Source: Clostridia bacterium (GTDB lineage: Bacteria; Bacillota; Clostridia; Christensenellales; Borkfalkiaceae). Taken from it: a stretch of 32,593 nucleotides of DNA. Under the pieces are notes generated by a model, which worked only from the letters and a program-made list of their open reading frames with translations, searched no databases and was not told the DNA's origin. This document shows, piece by piece, positions 6,282 to 14,544 of this stretch. The DNA lies in the NCBI GenBank assembly GCA_017399035.1, contig JAFQEM010000014.1, positions 1 to 32,593 of the forward strand, written 5' to 3'. The position numbers were made by a program, and so were the translations under genes. Every line of letters begins with the position of its first letter. Position 1 is the stretch's first letter.

Positions 6282-7601
6282 ATGATGAAAGACAAACTTA
6301 CCGTAACAGGTACTGGGGATTCGCTTTTTACTGCGGATATTCCCGAAGAATATTTTGCAGGTGATTTTAAGGAAGTTTACGAATACATAAACTCTTGTGA
6401 CGTAAAGATGACCAACCTTGAAACCAACGTTTCAAAGTTTGGCGATTTTCCTAACGCGTATAGTGGTGGAACGTGGCTCAACACTGAACCCGAAGTTTTT
6501 GAAGATTTAACTAAATACGGCTTTAACTATTACGGCACGGCAAATAACCATTGTATGGACTATTCTTATCACGGAATGTTATCTACCATTGACGAACTTG
6601 ATAAGAGAAATCTTGCGCACTCTGGTACGGGCAGAAGTTTAGAAGAGGCATCTGCGCCCGCAGTTTTAAATATTGACGGAAAAAAGGTTGCCGTTATTGC
6701 GCTTTGTTGTGAATATTCTTTAAGACATCTTCCCTCAAGGGCAGGGGTAACCACCAACACTATGAAAGGTCGCCCAGGCGTAAACTTCTTTAGATATAAC
6801 GCCTATAGAGCAATAGGCAAAGAAGACCTTGAAAAACTTAAAGAAATTGCAAAAGAAACAAAAATCAACGCTGCAAGAGATAGAAGTGTTGCAGGTGGTT
6901 TTGATTTACCCGACCCCGAAGGCGTTTATACTTTTGGTGATATTAAGTTCTGTTACGACGGCTCTAAAAAGGCTACCGAATGTAACAAAACCGATAAAGA
7001 AAGGGTTATGGCGTCAATCAGAAAGGCAAAAGAAGAAAACGACTACGTTTTTATTTTAATTCATTGCCACGACAGTAAGGGTATCAGCCACGAAGACGTG
7101 CCTGATTATTATGAAGAGTTGGCTCGTTCTTGTATCGACGCAGGCGTTTCAGCCGTTATCGGTGGCGGTACTCACCAACTTCGCGCACTTGAAATTTACA
7201 AAGGTTGCCCGATTTTCTATTCTCTTGGCGACTTTATTTATCAAGGTATGAGAGTTGCTCATCTTCCTGCAGACTTTATGGCTCAATACGGTTGTGATAA
7301 AAATGCAACCGCTTGGGAAGGTTTGATGGCTCGTTCAAAAAACAACACCATAGGTTTGCAAGTTCATAAGTGTAACTTTATGACCGTACTTCCCAAAATG
7401 GAATTTGAAAATGGAAAACTTGTTTCTTTAGAAATGATGCCTATAGTTGCAGGCTTTAAGAGAGAGGGAAAGATGGACGGCTTACCTTACTATGCAAAAG
7501 GTGAAGAAAGTAAAGAAATATTTGACGTTCTTGATAGACTTTCTACACCTTACGGCACTAAAATCGTTAAAGATGGCGATATGCTTAAAGTTGAATTATA
7601 A
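6282..7601 (+). CDS. CapA family metallophosphatase-fold protein
   Basis: A 439-aa protein with no signal peptide. It carries the order of motifs of the CapA/PgsA family (calcineurin-like phosphoesterase fold): T-G-T-G-D-S at 9-14, T-N-L-E-T-N at 44-49, T-A-N-N-H-C-M-D at 86-93, A-H-S-G-T-G at 112-117, H-C-H-D at 261-264, G-G-G-T-H-Q-L at 294-300, and P-I-F-Y-S-L-G-D-F at 310-318. These supply the Asp, Glu, Asn and His residues that normally hold two metals. Classical members act in poly-gamma-glutamate capsule formation or release, but many cytoplasmic homologues have no proven reaction. It heads a tight run with an M20 amidohydrolase 18 bases later, an MFS transporter and a ceramidase-like hydrolase, pointing to small-molecule breakdown rather than capsule synthesis. 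AAGGAGA lies upstream of the ATG pair; either Met could be used. Confidence 0.85.
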   Translation: MMKDKLTVTGTGDSLFTADIPEEYFAGDFKEVYEYINSCDVKMTNLETNVSKFGDFPNAYSGGTWLNTEPEVFEDLTKYGFNYYGTANNHCMDYSYHGMLSTIDELDKRNLAHSGTGRSLEEASAPAVLNIDGKKVAVIALCCEYSLRHLPSRAGVTTNTMKGRPGVNFFRYNAYRAIGKEDLEKLKEIAKETKINAARDRSVAGGFDLPDPEGVYTFGDIKFCYDGSKKATECNKTDKERVMASIRKAKEENDYVFILIHCHDSKGISHEDVPDYYEELARSCIDAGVSAVIGGGTHQLRALEIYKGCPIFYSLGDFIYQGMRVAHLPADFMAQYGCDKNATAWEGLMARSKNNTIGLQVHKCNFMTVLPKMEFENGKLVSLEMMPIVAGFKREGKMDGLPYYAKGEESKEIFDVLDRLSTPYGTKIVKDGDMLKVEL

Positions 7602-7619
7602 CTAAAGGAAGAATAAAAA

Positions 7620-8978
7620 ATGAAAAAGTATTATGATTTAGTTGAAAAAAATAAGCAACTCGTTTTAGATGCTGAAAAATATATCTGGGAAAATCCCGAA
7701 CCAGGATACAAAGAGTTTAAGACCAACGCGTATATGTTAGAGCAATTTGAAAAGTTGGGCTATACTGATATTGTTAAGGCGGAAAACTGCACGGGATTTT
7801 ATACCGTTTTAGATACGGGCAGAGTTGGACCTACCGTTTTAATTATGGCAGAACTTGATTCGCTTATTAACACAACCCACCCCGCTTGCGATAAAGAAAC
7901 GGGCGCAGTTCACTCTTGTGGACACCACGCTCAATGCGCAGCAATGCTTGGCTTGGCGGCGGCTTTAAAAGAAGAAGGCGCGATTGACAATCTTTGCGGT
8001 AAAATTAAACTTTGTTTAGTTCCTGCAGAAGAGGGCATTGAAATCGGGTACAGAAAGGGGCTTATTCAAAAGGGTATAATAGAATTTACTTCGGGTAAGC
8101 CAGAATTTATTGCAAGAAGATATTTTGACGACATAGACATAGCGTTTATGTTGCATTCTACTTCAAATAAAAACGAAAAACTTAACTTCATTTTAACTAG
8201 GGGGCATAACGGCGTTATTAGAAAACGCACTATCGTTAAAGGTAAATCTGCGCACGCAGGCGGGCGCCCTCACGAGGGTATAAACGCTCTAAACGCAGCC
8301 TCTTTGATAATGATGGCAATCAACTCTTTGAGAGAAACCTTTAAGGAAGAATACTATGCAAGAGTACACTCTATAATCACCAAGGGTGGCGACGCAGTAA
8401 ACGCCGTTCCTGACGAAGTTATCATTGAAAGTTACGTTCGCGCAGCAGAACCTATTGCGCATAAAATGGTCAACGATTCAGTAAACCGTGCAATATCCGC
8501 CGCCGCAGCAGCAATAGGTTGCACCGTGCTAATTGAAGATATGGCAGGTTCAGAGGCGCTTAACGAAGATGCAAATCTTCGCGAAGTTGCTTTGGAAGTT
8601 TTTGAAGAAATTGCGGGCAAAGAAGGTTATCAATATGATTCTGAATGGCTTGCTTCTTCAACCGATATGGGCGATATAAGTTCACTCGTTCCTGCGATAC
8701 ATATGTATTCAACTGGCGCAGTTGGTACTAGCCACGGAATAGATATGTTTATCAAAGACCCCTATAAATGTTGCGTAAACGGTGCAAAAGCAGAACTTGG
8801 CGTTTTGGTTAAACTTCTTGAAAACAACGCTCAAAGAGCAAAAGATATCATTGCTAAATTTAAGCCCACGTTTAATAGCGTTGACGAATATTTAGCGCAC
8901 AAACGTTCAATCAATATGGAAAAAGACACCGTAATTATGAACGAAGACGGTACTATTACTTTAGATTACAAAGGATAA
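7620..8978 (+). CDS. M20 family amidohydrolase (AbgA/AbgB-like)
   Basis: A 452-aa cytoplasmic metallohydrolase of the M20 family, which cleaves amide bonds of N-acyl amino acids, indole-auxin conjugates or p-aminobenzoyl-glutamate. The metal-binding block H-S-C-G-H-H-A-Q is at 98-105 (equivalent to the family C-G-H-[DN]), P-A-E-E-G at 135-139 contains the catalytic and metal-ligand glutamates, and G-K-S-A-H-A-G-G-R-P starts the dimerisation domain near 214. A late S-H-G-I-D region carries the final metal-ligand histidine. Cys100 in the first block is a mark of the M20D amidohydrolase branch. AAAGGAAG precedes the ATG. It lies 18 bases after the CapA-like gene and 21 bases before the MFS gene. 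The exact substrate is not predictable; the C-G-H-H-A-Q form resembles the aminobenzoyl-glutamate group. Confidence 0.88.
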   Translation: MKKYYDLVEKNKQLVLDAEKYIWENPEPGYKEFKTNAYMLEQFEKLGYTDIVKAENCTGFYTVLDTGRVGPTVLIMAELDSLINTTHPACDKETGAVHSCGHHAQCAAMLGLAAALKEEGAIDNLCGKIKLCLVPAEEGIEIGYRKGLIQKGIIEFTSGKPEFIARRYFDDIDIAFMLHSTSNKNEKLNFILTRGHNGVIRKRTIVKGKSAHAGGRPHEGINALNAASLIMMAINSLRETFKEEYYARVHSIITKGGDAVNAVPDEVIIESYVRAAEPIAHKMVNDSVNRAISAAAAAIGCTVLIEDMAGSEALNEDANLREVALEVFEEIAGKEGYQYDSEWLASSTDMGDISSLVPAIHMYSTGAVGTSHGIDMFIKDPYKCCVNGAKAELGVLVKLLENNAQRAKDIIAKFKPTFNSVDEYLAHKRSINMEKDTVIMNEDGTITLDYKG

Positions 8979-8999
8979 GTTTAAACAAGGTATACGGTA

Positions 9000-10343
9000 A
9001 TGGCACACTTTAGGTTTAATTTGCAACCGTTGGTTGGTTCGGTAAATATTTCAAACGTAAATCAAAAACGTATAAAAGTAGGTAATCTTTTAATTTATTC
9101 TTGCTTTTTTATGTATATGATGTCGATGGCGGTAAAGGGAATAGTCTCTGCGGAAATGGCGTTTTTGAAAGAACTGTGGAAGATGAGTTATACCGAAACA
9201 AGCCTATCTAACGCTTTCTATTTTGTTATTTACGGGTTAGTTCAAGTATTCTTGTTTATCTTTATGAAAAAGTTAAATATGCGCAAATTTTTGGCGGTTA
9301 CAATTCCGCTTTCAGCCGTTTGCGCAATACTTATGGGAACTAGTACGGGTAAGTATCAAATGTGGGCGTATTTTGGACTAACGGGCGCTTTTCAAGCAGG
9401 TTTGTTTTCTGGTTGCAATCAACTGCTTACCGCGTGTTTGCCTAACGAACTTTTATCTAAAGGCAACCGTTTTATGAATTTAGGTTATGCGTTTGGCACG
9501 GTGTTGGCGTATACTCTTTGCGGAATATTCGTTTCAATCGGTGGTTGGAGAGTTCCGTATTTCTTAATCGGAGCAATATATTTACTATCGTTCGTAGCAT
9601 TTTTTCTTGTTTCGGGTTTTGCTATAAGGTTTAAGCGTATAAATGAAATTTTTAACACTAACACAACGGATAAAACGGCAAAGCAGTTAAGCGATACTGA
9701 AAACGACCCATTATTTACTTTAGAAACAAAGAAAAAGAAAGTGTTGTTTTATACGATAGATTTAATATTGACGTTTACCATAACTGCGCTTTATTACTGC
9801 TTGATGAATAACGTAACTCTGTTTTTAAAAGAAGTTCACGGATTGTCGGATGATATTTCAATTTACGTAAGTATAATTGCCCCTATAACCATTGCAATAG
9901 GTCCTATGATGACAATATCTGCTTGCAATAGGGATAGAAACTTTATTCGTCAAGCGTTAATATTTATGCTCGTAGTGGTTCCGATACCTTTTTTAATGAT
10001 ATTTTTATACGACGCGTTTATTATTATTCCGTTAGCACTAACTATAGCGTTCGTTGTTCTTACTAACGGTGTAAAGTCAATAGCAATAAGCATTATAACT
10101 TTTAAGATGCGTAAGTATATCAACTCGGGTGCATATAGCGCAATTTCTAATGCTACCGCGTCCGTTGCAGCAGGCGTTATGCCAGTCGTTTTAGGCAGGC
10201 TTTTAGACCTTTTAGGTTGGCAAACAATGTACGCGGTAACGTTTGCAATAGCCCTTTTGCTTACCGTTGCAATACTTATTATCAATATATTCGTTACCAA
10301 GGCAGATAAAAAAAGGCACGCCTTAATCGGTGAAAATATATAA
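9000..10343 (+). CDS. Major facilitator superfamily transporter
   Basis: A 447-aa protein with about 12 hydrophobic segments, a central hydrophilic loop (about residues 213-250) and hydrophobic halves of similar size, as in MFS carriers. The first half has the M-K-K-L-N-M-R-K motif after helix 2 and the G-A-F-Q-A-G-L-F-S-G-C-N-Q segment of the helix 4-5 region, reminiscent of organophosphate/sugar-acid antiporters (UhpC/GlpT/ACS-like), though this subfamily call is weak. The ribosome binding site is poor (AAGG 11 bases upstream), so translation may depend on coupling to the M20 gene, whose stop is 21 bases away; an internal Met near residue 38 is a less likely start. Context suggests uptake of the compound that the neighbouring hydrolases act on. 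Confidence 0.85.
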   Translation: MAHFRFNLQPLVGSVNISNVNQKRIKVGNLLIYSCFFMYMMSMAVKGIVSAEMAFLKELWKMSYTETSLSNAFYFVIYGLVQVFLFIFMKKLNMRKFLAVTIPLSAVCAILMGTSTGKYQMWAYFGLTGAFQAGLFSGCNQLLTACLPNELLSKGNRFMNLGYAFGTVLAYTLCGIFVSIGGWRVPYFLIGAIYLLSFVAFFLVSGFAIRFKRINEIFNTNTTDKTAKQLSDTENDPLFTLETKKKKVLFYTIDLILTFTITALYYCLMNNVTLFLKEVHGLSDDISIYVSIIAPITIAIGPMMTISACNRDRNFIRQALIFMLVVVPIPFLMIFLYDAFIIIPLALTIAFVVLTNGVKSIAISIITFKMRKYINSGAYSAISNATASVAAGVMPVVLGRLLDLLGWQTMYAVTFAIALLLTVAILIINIFVTKADKKRHALIGENI

Positions 10344-10366
10344 AACAATATGTTAGGAGAAAAAAT

Positions 10367-11851
10367 ATGGCAAAAATTAAAATGGGTTGGGCAGAAGTAG
10401 ATATAACGCCAAATCAAAAAATTAACCTTGCAGGTCAGTTTTACGAAAGAGTTTCAGACGTTATTGAAAGTCGTCTTTACGCAACTGCATTTGCGTTAGA
10501 GAGCGATAACGACCAAATGATTATCGTTTCTTGCGACCTAGGTGGTGTTGCCCAAAACCTTAATAGAATGGTTAAAGAAAGGTTACAAGGAAAATTACCT
10601 ATATCAACTGATAAAGTAATTCTTTCAGCAATACATACCCACACTTCATATACTTATAAACAGGTTAGAACGTTAGGTTACGTTATTCAAGAAAACTACC
10701 TAAAGAAAAATCTTCCAGAAGATATGGCTTACCTTTCAAAGACGAGTGGCGAAAAGGCAATGAGCCCAGAAGATGCGCTTAATTTCCTTGTTGAAAAGAT
10801 AACAGAAGCAGTTTTACTTGCTTGGGAAAATAGAAAAGAAGGTTATTATCAATGCGCTTTTGGGCGCGCGCCCGTAGGTATGTGCCGTAGAGCGGTTTAT
10901 GACGATGGCTCTGCAAGAATGTGGGGCGAAACTAATATGGCAAACTTTAGCCATTTAGAAAGCGGAAACGATAGCGGTATAGAACTTATTTACACTTTTG
11001 ATAAAGATAAACAAGTAAACGGCGTAATAGCAAATATCGCTTGCCCAGCGCAGGTTGTTGAACAAAGATACTTTATATCTTCAGATTACTGGGGAAAGGT
11101 TAAAGAAAATCTCGAAAAGCAATTTGGTAGAAGAATATTCGTTTTAGGTTTATGTTCTGCCGCAGGCGACCAATGTCCAAGAGATTTAATACGTTGGGTA
11201 GAACCAGAAACACCAGTAGAAGACCCTAACATCAATCACTATTATCCCGTTGAGAGAAGACAAGACCCGTCAATGTACGATATTTCAGGGTTAAAGGTTG
11301 TTGGGAAAAGAATATCTAACGAAATAGTTAGCGTATTTGAAGAACTTGATTTATCTAAAATGAAAGACGAGGGTGTTTTAATTCACGAAACGGTCAATAT
11401 GTCATTCCCACTTCGTAGAGTAACTATTGAAGAATATGAAGATGCGAAGAATAGAATAGATACCTTTATAGCAAACAATCGTGGAAAGAGAGTAACTTAT
11501 GAAGAAAATGCAAGGCTCTATATCTATTCAGGGATAGTTGATAGATACGTAGCGCAACAAACCATAAACACTTTCAAAGAAGAGATACACGTAATTCGAT
11601 TTGATGATATAGCGATAGCAACCAATCCTTATGAACTATTCCTTGATTACGGTAACCAAATAAGGGCAAGAAGTAAGGCAAAACAAACTTTCCTTATCCA
11701 ACTTGCTTGTGGTTGCGGTGGATATTTACCCACGGAAACAGCAGAAAAAGGCAGTCACTATTCAGCATACGTTTCTTCAGGAACAACGGGACACGTTGGT
11801 GGGGAAATTTTAGTTCGTGAAACGTTAGAGAGAATTAATGGAAAGTTTTGA
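10367..11851 (+). CDS. Neutral/alkaline ceramidase-like hydrolase (N-terminal domain family)
   Basis: A 494-aa protein resembling the catalytic domain of neutral/alkaline non-lysosomal ceramidases, zinc amidases. Evidence: the N-terminal G-W-A-E-V-D-I-T-P (7-15), A-T-A-F-A-L-E (39-45), V-S-C-D-L (54-58), the zinc-type S-A-I-H-T-H-T-S block (87-94), I-S-S-D-Y-W-G (237-243), and S-A-A-G-D-Q-C-P-R-D (264-273), which aligns with the family G-D-V-S-P-N motif. The usual serine nucleophile position is Cys270 here, and the usual second His region reads A-C-P-A-Q (225-229), so chemistry or substrate may differ from true ceramidases. No signal peptide is seen, whereas known ceramidases are secreted. 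AGGAGA at 10,355-10,360 gives a strong start 23 bases after the MFS gene. It likely acts in the cytoplasm on an imported amide; ceramide itself is not implied. Confidence 0.75.
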   Translation: MAKIKMGWAEVDITPNQKINLAGQFYERVSDVIESRLYATAFALESDNDQMIIVSCDLGGVAQNLNRMVKERLQGKLPISTDKVILSAIHTHTSYTYKQVRTLGYVIQENYLKKNLPEDMAYLSKTSGEKAMSPEDALNFLVEKITEAVLLAWENRKEGYYQCAFGRAPVGMCRRAVYDDGSARMWGETNMANFSHLESGNDSGIELIYTFDKDKQVNGVIANIACPAQVVEQRYFISSDYWGKVKENLEKQFGRRIFVLGLCSAAGDQCPRDLIRWVEPETPVEDPNINHYYPVERRQDPSMYDISGLKVVGKRISNEIVSVFEELDLSKMKDEGVLIHETVNMSFPLRRVTIEEYEDAKNRIDTFIANNRGKRVTYEENARLYIYSGIVDRYVAQQTINTFKEEIHVIRFDDIAIATNPYELFLDYGNQIRARSKAKQTFLIQLACGCGGYLPTETAEKGSHYSAYVSSGTTGHVGGEILVRETLERINGKF

Positions 11852-13079
11852 TTAAAAATTATATATAAAATTAAAAGTAAAAAAACTTATGTACTGATGC
11901 TTTTCAAAAAATAATTAACAGTTCGATTAACGGCGATAAAATAGTTTTTGAAAATGGCGTACATATTTTATCAACCGTTTTTTTAAAAAGTAATATAAGT
12001 ATTGAACTTGAAGATGGCGCAATAATTTTAGGTAGTCTTGATTTTAACGATTACAAAAGGGATGAACAAGTTGATTATCCACTTTATCAGGATGCATCTC
12101 ACAGTTTCTTTAACTGTTCAATGTTCGTAGCAAAAAACTGTGAAAATATATCAATAACGGTAAATAACTGTACCGATTTAGCAATATATTTTGCAGGGTG
12201 CGAAAACGTTGAAATATCAAATGTAAAAATGCGCACTTACATAGATGGAATTTCGCCAGACAACAGTAAGAACGTGTATATTCACGATTGCGATATTGAA
12301 ACGGGTGACGATGGCATAGTGTTTAAGTCTTCTTATACGCTCAATAGGCTTGATTATTGTAAAAACATAAAAGTAGAAAACTGCAAGATTAAAAGCCGTT
12401 GCAATGCAATTAAATTCGGCACGGAAACAAACGGCGGATTTTACGATATAGATATACAAAATTGTTATATTTACGAAACGAGAATAACGGGTATAGCAGT
12501 TGAAAGTGTTGACGGAGCAATAATAGACGGAATAACTTTTAAGAATATAACAATGAAAAACGTCGGCACGCCCATATTCGTTTACGTTGGAAAGCGTATG
12601 CGTGGACCAGCAGGAATAGATATCGGCAAAATAAAGAATATTACCTTTGAAAATATAACGGCAGAAGGGGAATACGTTCCTTATGAAGTTATAGAGTGGC
12701 ATCATATAAGTTTTGTTAATAAAGACACTTATCAAAAGCCGTGGGTGTTGAATTTGCCCGATTATAAAGATGAAGATTTAACTTTAACCGAAAATGATTG
12801 TTGGCAGATAACTTCAAATATATGCGGATTAAAAGAAAGTCCGTTAGAAAATATAACGCTTAAAAATGTGACGCTAATAATGGACGGCGGTTGTCAAAAC
12901 AAAAACATTAAGATTGACGAAACTATTCGTGACTATCCAGAAGTGTACGTTTACGGTAGAGTATTACCCGCGAAGGTATATATTTTAGGTTTATAAACTG
13001 CTTAAAACTTGAAAACGTAGTGATAAAAACTTATCGTGAAGATATTAGAGAAGATTTCGTTTTTGAGCAAGTACAATAA
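11848..13079 (+). pseudogene. GH28-like (polygalacturonase family) beta-helix pseudogene
   Basis: From 11,881 a frame reads K-N-L-C-T-D-A-F-Q-K-I-I, then V-F-L-K-S-N-I-S-I-E-L-E-D-G-A and Y-P-L-Y-Q-D-A-S-H-S-F-F-N, the usual N-terminal part of GH28-type pectinase-like proteins, continuing into right-handed beta-helix rungs with I-E-T-G-D-D-G-I-V-F-K. No ATG, GTG or TTG lies in frame between 11,881 and 12,121; upstream, three TAA codons fall within 11,866-11,880. A TTG at 11,848, overlapping the previous stop codon, is in the same frame and may mark the old start. Near 12,976 one base is missing: the frame ends at 12,996, but adding one base restores 34 residues including L-K-L-E-N-V-V-I-K-T-Y-R-E-D up to TAA 13,077-13,079. 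An intact-looking core ORF runs from 12,121 to 12,996. Last gene of the operon. Confidence 0.85.
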
Positions 13080-13198
13080 AGATATAAAAAATTTTAAATT
13101 TATTTTAGTTCAAGATGACAATTTTTTTGCGGAACGAATAGTGAAGTATTGAATTAATGATTAGATGTGTTGATGTAGAATATAGTAAAAAGTTATAT

Positions 13199-13240
13199 GG
13201 TGCATAAGTCTTTGGATTTGTGCGCCTTTTTTATTTTTTA
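13199..13240 (+). terminator. Terminator after GH28 pseudogene
   Basis: GGTGCATAAGTC (13,199-13,210) pairs over all 12 positions with GATTTGTGCGCC (13,215-13,226), three pairs being G-U, around a TTTG loop and followed by TTTTTTATTTTTT. It ends the CapA-to-GH28 operon. The 119 bases before it contain no gene. Confidence 0.85.
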
Positions 13241-13294
13241 CAAAAAGAAAGTCGAAAATATGGATTATATTATATAATGTATTAAATTTAAAAT

Positions 13295-13337
13295 AAAAAA
13301 CTCAGTTAAACCCAACTAGGTTCAACTGAGTACTTTT
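13295..13337. terminator. Interspersed hairpin repeat copy 2, bidirectional terminator-like
   Basis: ACTCAGTT (13,300-13,307) and AACTGAGT (13,324-13,331) are perfect arms with an inner AACC/GGTT, flanked by AAAAAA on the left and TTTTTT on the right. The right half AGGTTCAACTGAGTAC is identical to the copy at 548-582. Here it could terminate transcripts from either side. Confidence 0.75.
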
Positions 13338-13339
13338 TT

Positions 13340-13579
13340 GGCGGAGCGAAGCGACGCCGACTTGTATCAAGACAATCACACGTCCTGTGGTCAATTTATG
13401 GTTTTTAGGGCAAAGTAAAGGGTGTTTTTCTATACTTGTATCAATATAAGCTATTTAATTGCCAAAAGGTCAAAAAAAGTCAATATTTAAGTAATGGCTT
13501 TTTGCAAAGTGTTTTGAGTGTAATAGAGAGTGGTGTTAAACAAATATAAAAGATATGACTGTTATTGCTATTTTTAAAG
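13340..13579. other. Intergenic region without recognised gene
   Basis: A GC-rich hairpin GGCG (13,340-13,343) / CGCC (13,355-13,358) follows the repeat. Beyond it the DNA is AT-rich, with two copies of ACTTGTATCAA-type sequence (around 13,360 and 13,435). No coding frame, RNA gene or clear terminator for the AraC-type gene was seen. Confidence 0.5.
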
Positions 13580-14416
13580 TTAGATATTAAAATGCTTTCG
13601 TTGTTTAAGGTATTCGCTTGGAGATAGATGAAATTCTTTCTTAAAAATTTTGTTAAAATACGAAGTAGAATATATTCCAATCTTTTCACAAATGGCTTGA
13701 ATAGTCATATCAGTATGTTCTAGATAATATACGGCGCGATTAAGACGTATGTTAGTAAAATATTGAGTAAGAGTTAAGCCCGTTTCCTTTTTGAAGAATT
13801 TGCAAATATAAGAGTGGGTATAACCAAAAGGCTTAATAATTTCCGAAATGGATTGTGTAAACGCGTCTGAATGGTTAAATGTTTCAAGAATTTTTTGTAA
13901 CAATTTGGCGGGGCGGTGTTGATTAGTAGTTGGTGAAGAGTGATATTGTGCCAAATATTTGCTAATAATTTCTAAAATCAAGTTTATGCCGTAACTTTTT
14001 TTTGCGAGAATATTTTTTTGCGAAACGAAATTTTTCACGATAGTTTCCAACTTTTCGATTTCCGGAGGGGATAATTTTATTTGAATATTAGTATTACTGC
14101 TATTTATTATGTCTTCGACCGACGGTATAAGATTGCATATGCTTTTAAATAGACCTATATCAATCATTATATCTCTATGAATAGCGTTACTCTTTTTTCT
14201 TTGAAAATAGTGTATATCGGTAGGTTTTAGTATAACCAAATCGCCGATAGAAAGATTGCGCCCAATAGAATTAAGCACGTGGGTTATTTCCCCGTATGTA
14301 ATGTAAAAGATTTCGTAATAGGGGTGTTGGTGAATAAAAGAGTCTCTACCCGTGGTTAAAAGTGTAGATAAACCTATTTCAGGGGTTATATAATTTTCTA
14401 TAAGAATCGTTTCCAT
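13580..14416 (-). CDS. AraC-family transcriptional regulator
   Basis: A 278-aa regulator with an N-terminal cupin-like sensor (F-I-H-Q-H-P-Y-Y-E-I-F-Y-I-T-Y-G-E, then L-S-I-G-D-L-V-I-L-K-P-T-D-I-H) and a C-terminal double helix-turn-helix of AraC type (S-I-S-E-I-I-K-P-F-G-Y-T-H-S-Y-I-C-K-F-F-K-K-E-T-G and I-Q-A-I-C-E-K-I-G-I-Y-S-T-S-Y-F-N-K-I-F-K-K-E). Such proteins usually activate sugar-use genes when a sugar or oligosaccharide binds the cupin. It is divergent from the GH106-like gene, its likely target. The ATG at 14,414-14,416 is chosen over a TTG six codons upstream, because that TTG lies upstream of the -10 box and would not be in the mRNA. No ribosome binding site fits between the -10 and the ATG, so the message is probably leaderless. 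Confidence 0.9.
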   Translation of the reverse strand: METILIENYITPEIGLSTLLTTGRDSFIHQHPYYEIFYITYGEITHVLNSIGRNLSIGDLVILKPTDIHYFQRKKSNAIHRDIMIDIGLFKSICNLIPSVEDIINSSNTNIQIKLSPPEIEKLETIVKNFVSQKNILAKKSYGINLILEIISKYLAQYHSSPTTNQHRPAKLLQKILETFNHSDAFTQSISEIIKPFGYTHSYICKFFKKETGLTLTQYFTNIRLNRAVYYLEHTDMTIQAICEKIGIYSTSYFNKIFKKEFHLSPSEYLKQRKHFNI

Positions 14417-14422
14417 ACCGTT

Positions 14423-14451
14423 ATTATATAACAAAAATTTTAGTAAAGCAA
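14423..14451 (-). promoter_or_regulatory. Promoter of the AraC-type gene
   Basis: On the minus strand TTGCTT (14,446-14,451) and TATAAT (14,423-14,428) are 17 bases apart. The -10 ends six bases before the ATG, so transcription should begin at or within a base or two of the start codon. Confidence 0.75.
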
Positions 14452-14493
14452 GCGAAATGACAAATTAGAGCGTATTTTAGAAAAATATATGTA

Positions 14494-14522
14494 TTGTTAA
14501 AGACAAAAAAGAGTGATATAAT
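14494..14522 (+). promoter_or_regulatory. Promoter of the GH106/ABC operon
   Basis: TTGTTA (14,494-14,499) and a perfect TATAAT (14,517-14,522) have a 17-bp spacer. The start of the GH106-like gene follows 22 bases later. It lies 42 bp from the divergent AraC -35, leaving room for an activator site, but no clear repeat was recognised there. Confidence 0.8.
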
Positions 14523-14544
14523 ATTAAAAAATAGGTGTTTGCGT

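Noticed and set aside
9950-10417. 155-codon antisense frame across the MFS and ceramidase-like junction
   Set aside because: It crosses two well-supported plus-strand genes and has no family features or initiation signals.
12217-12735. 172-codon antisense frame over the GH28 pseudogene
   Set aside because: The plus strand encodes a recognisable beta-helix protein; the antisense product has biased, feature-free composition.
14494-14544. Longer N-terminus for the GH106-like protein starting at TTG 14,494
   Set aside because: The TTG is part of the -35 hexamer and lies upstream of the predicted transcription start; family similarity begins after the ATG at 14,545.
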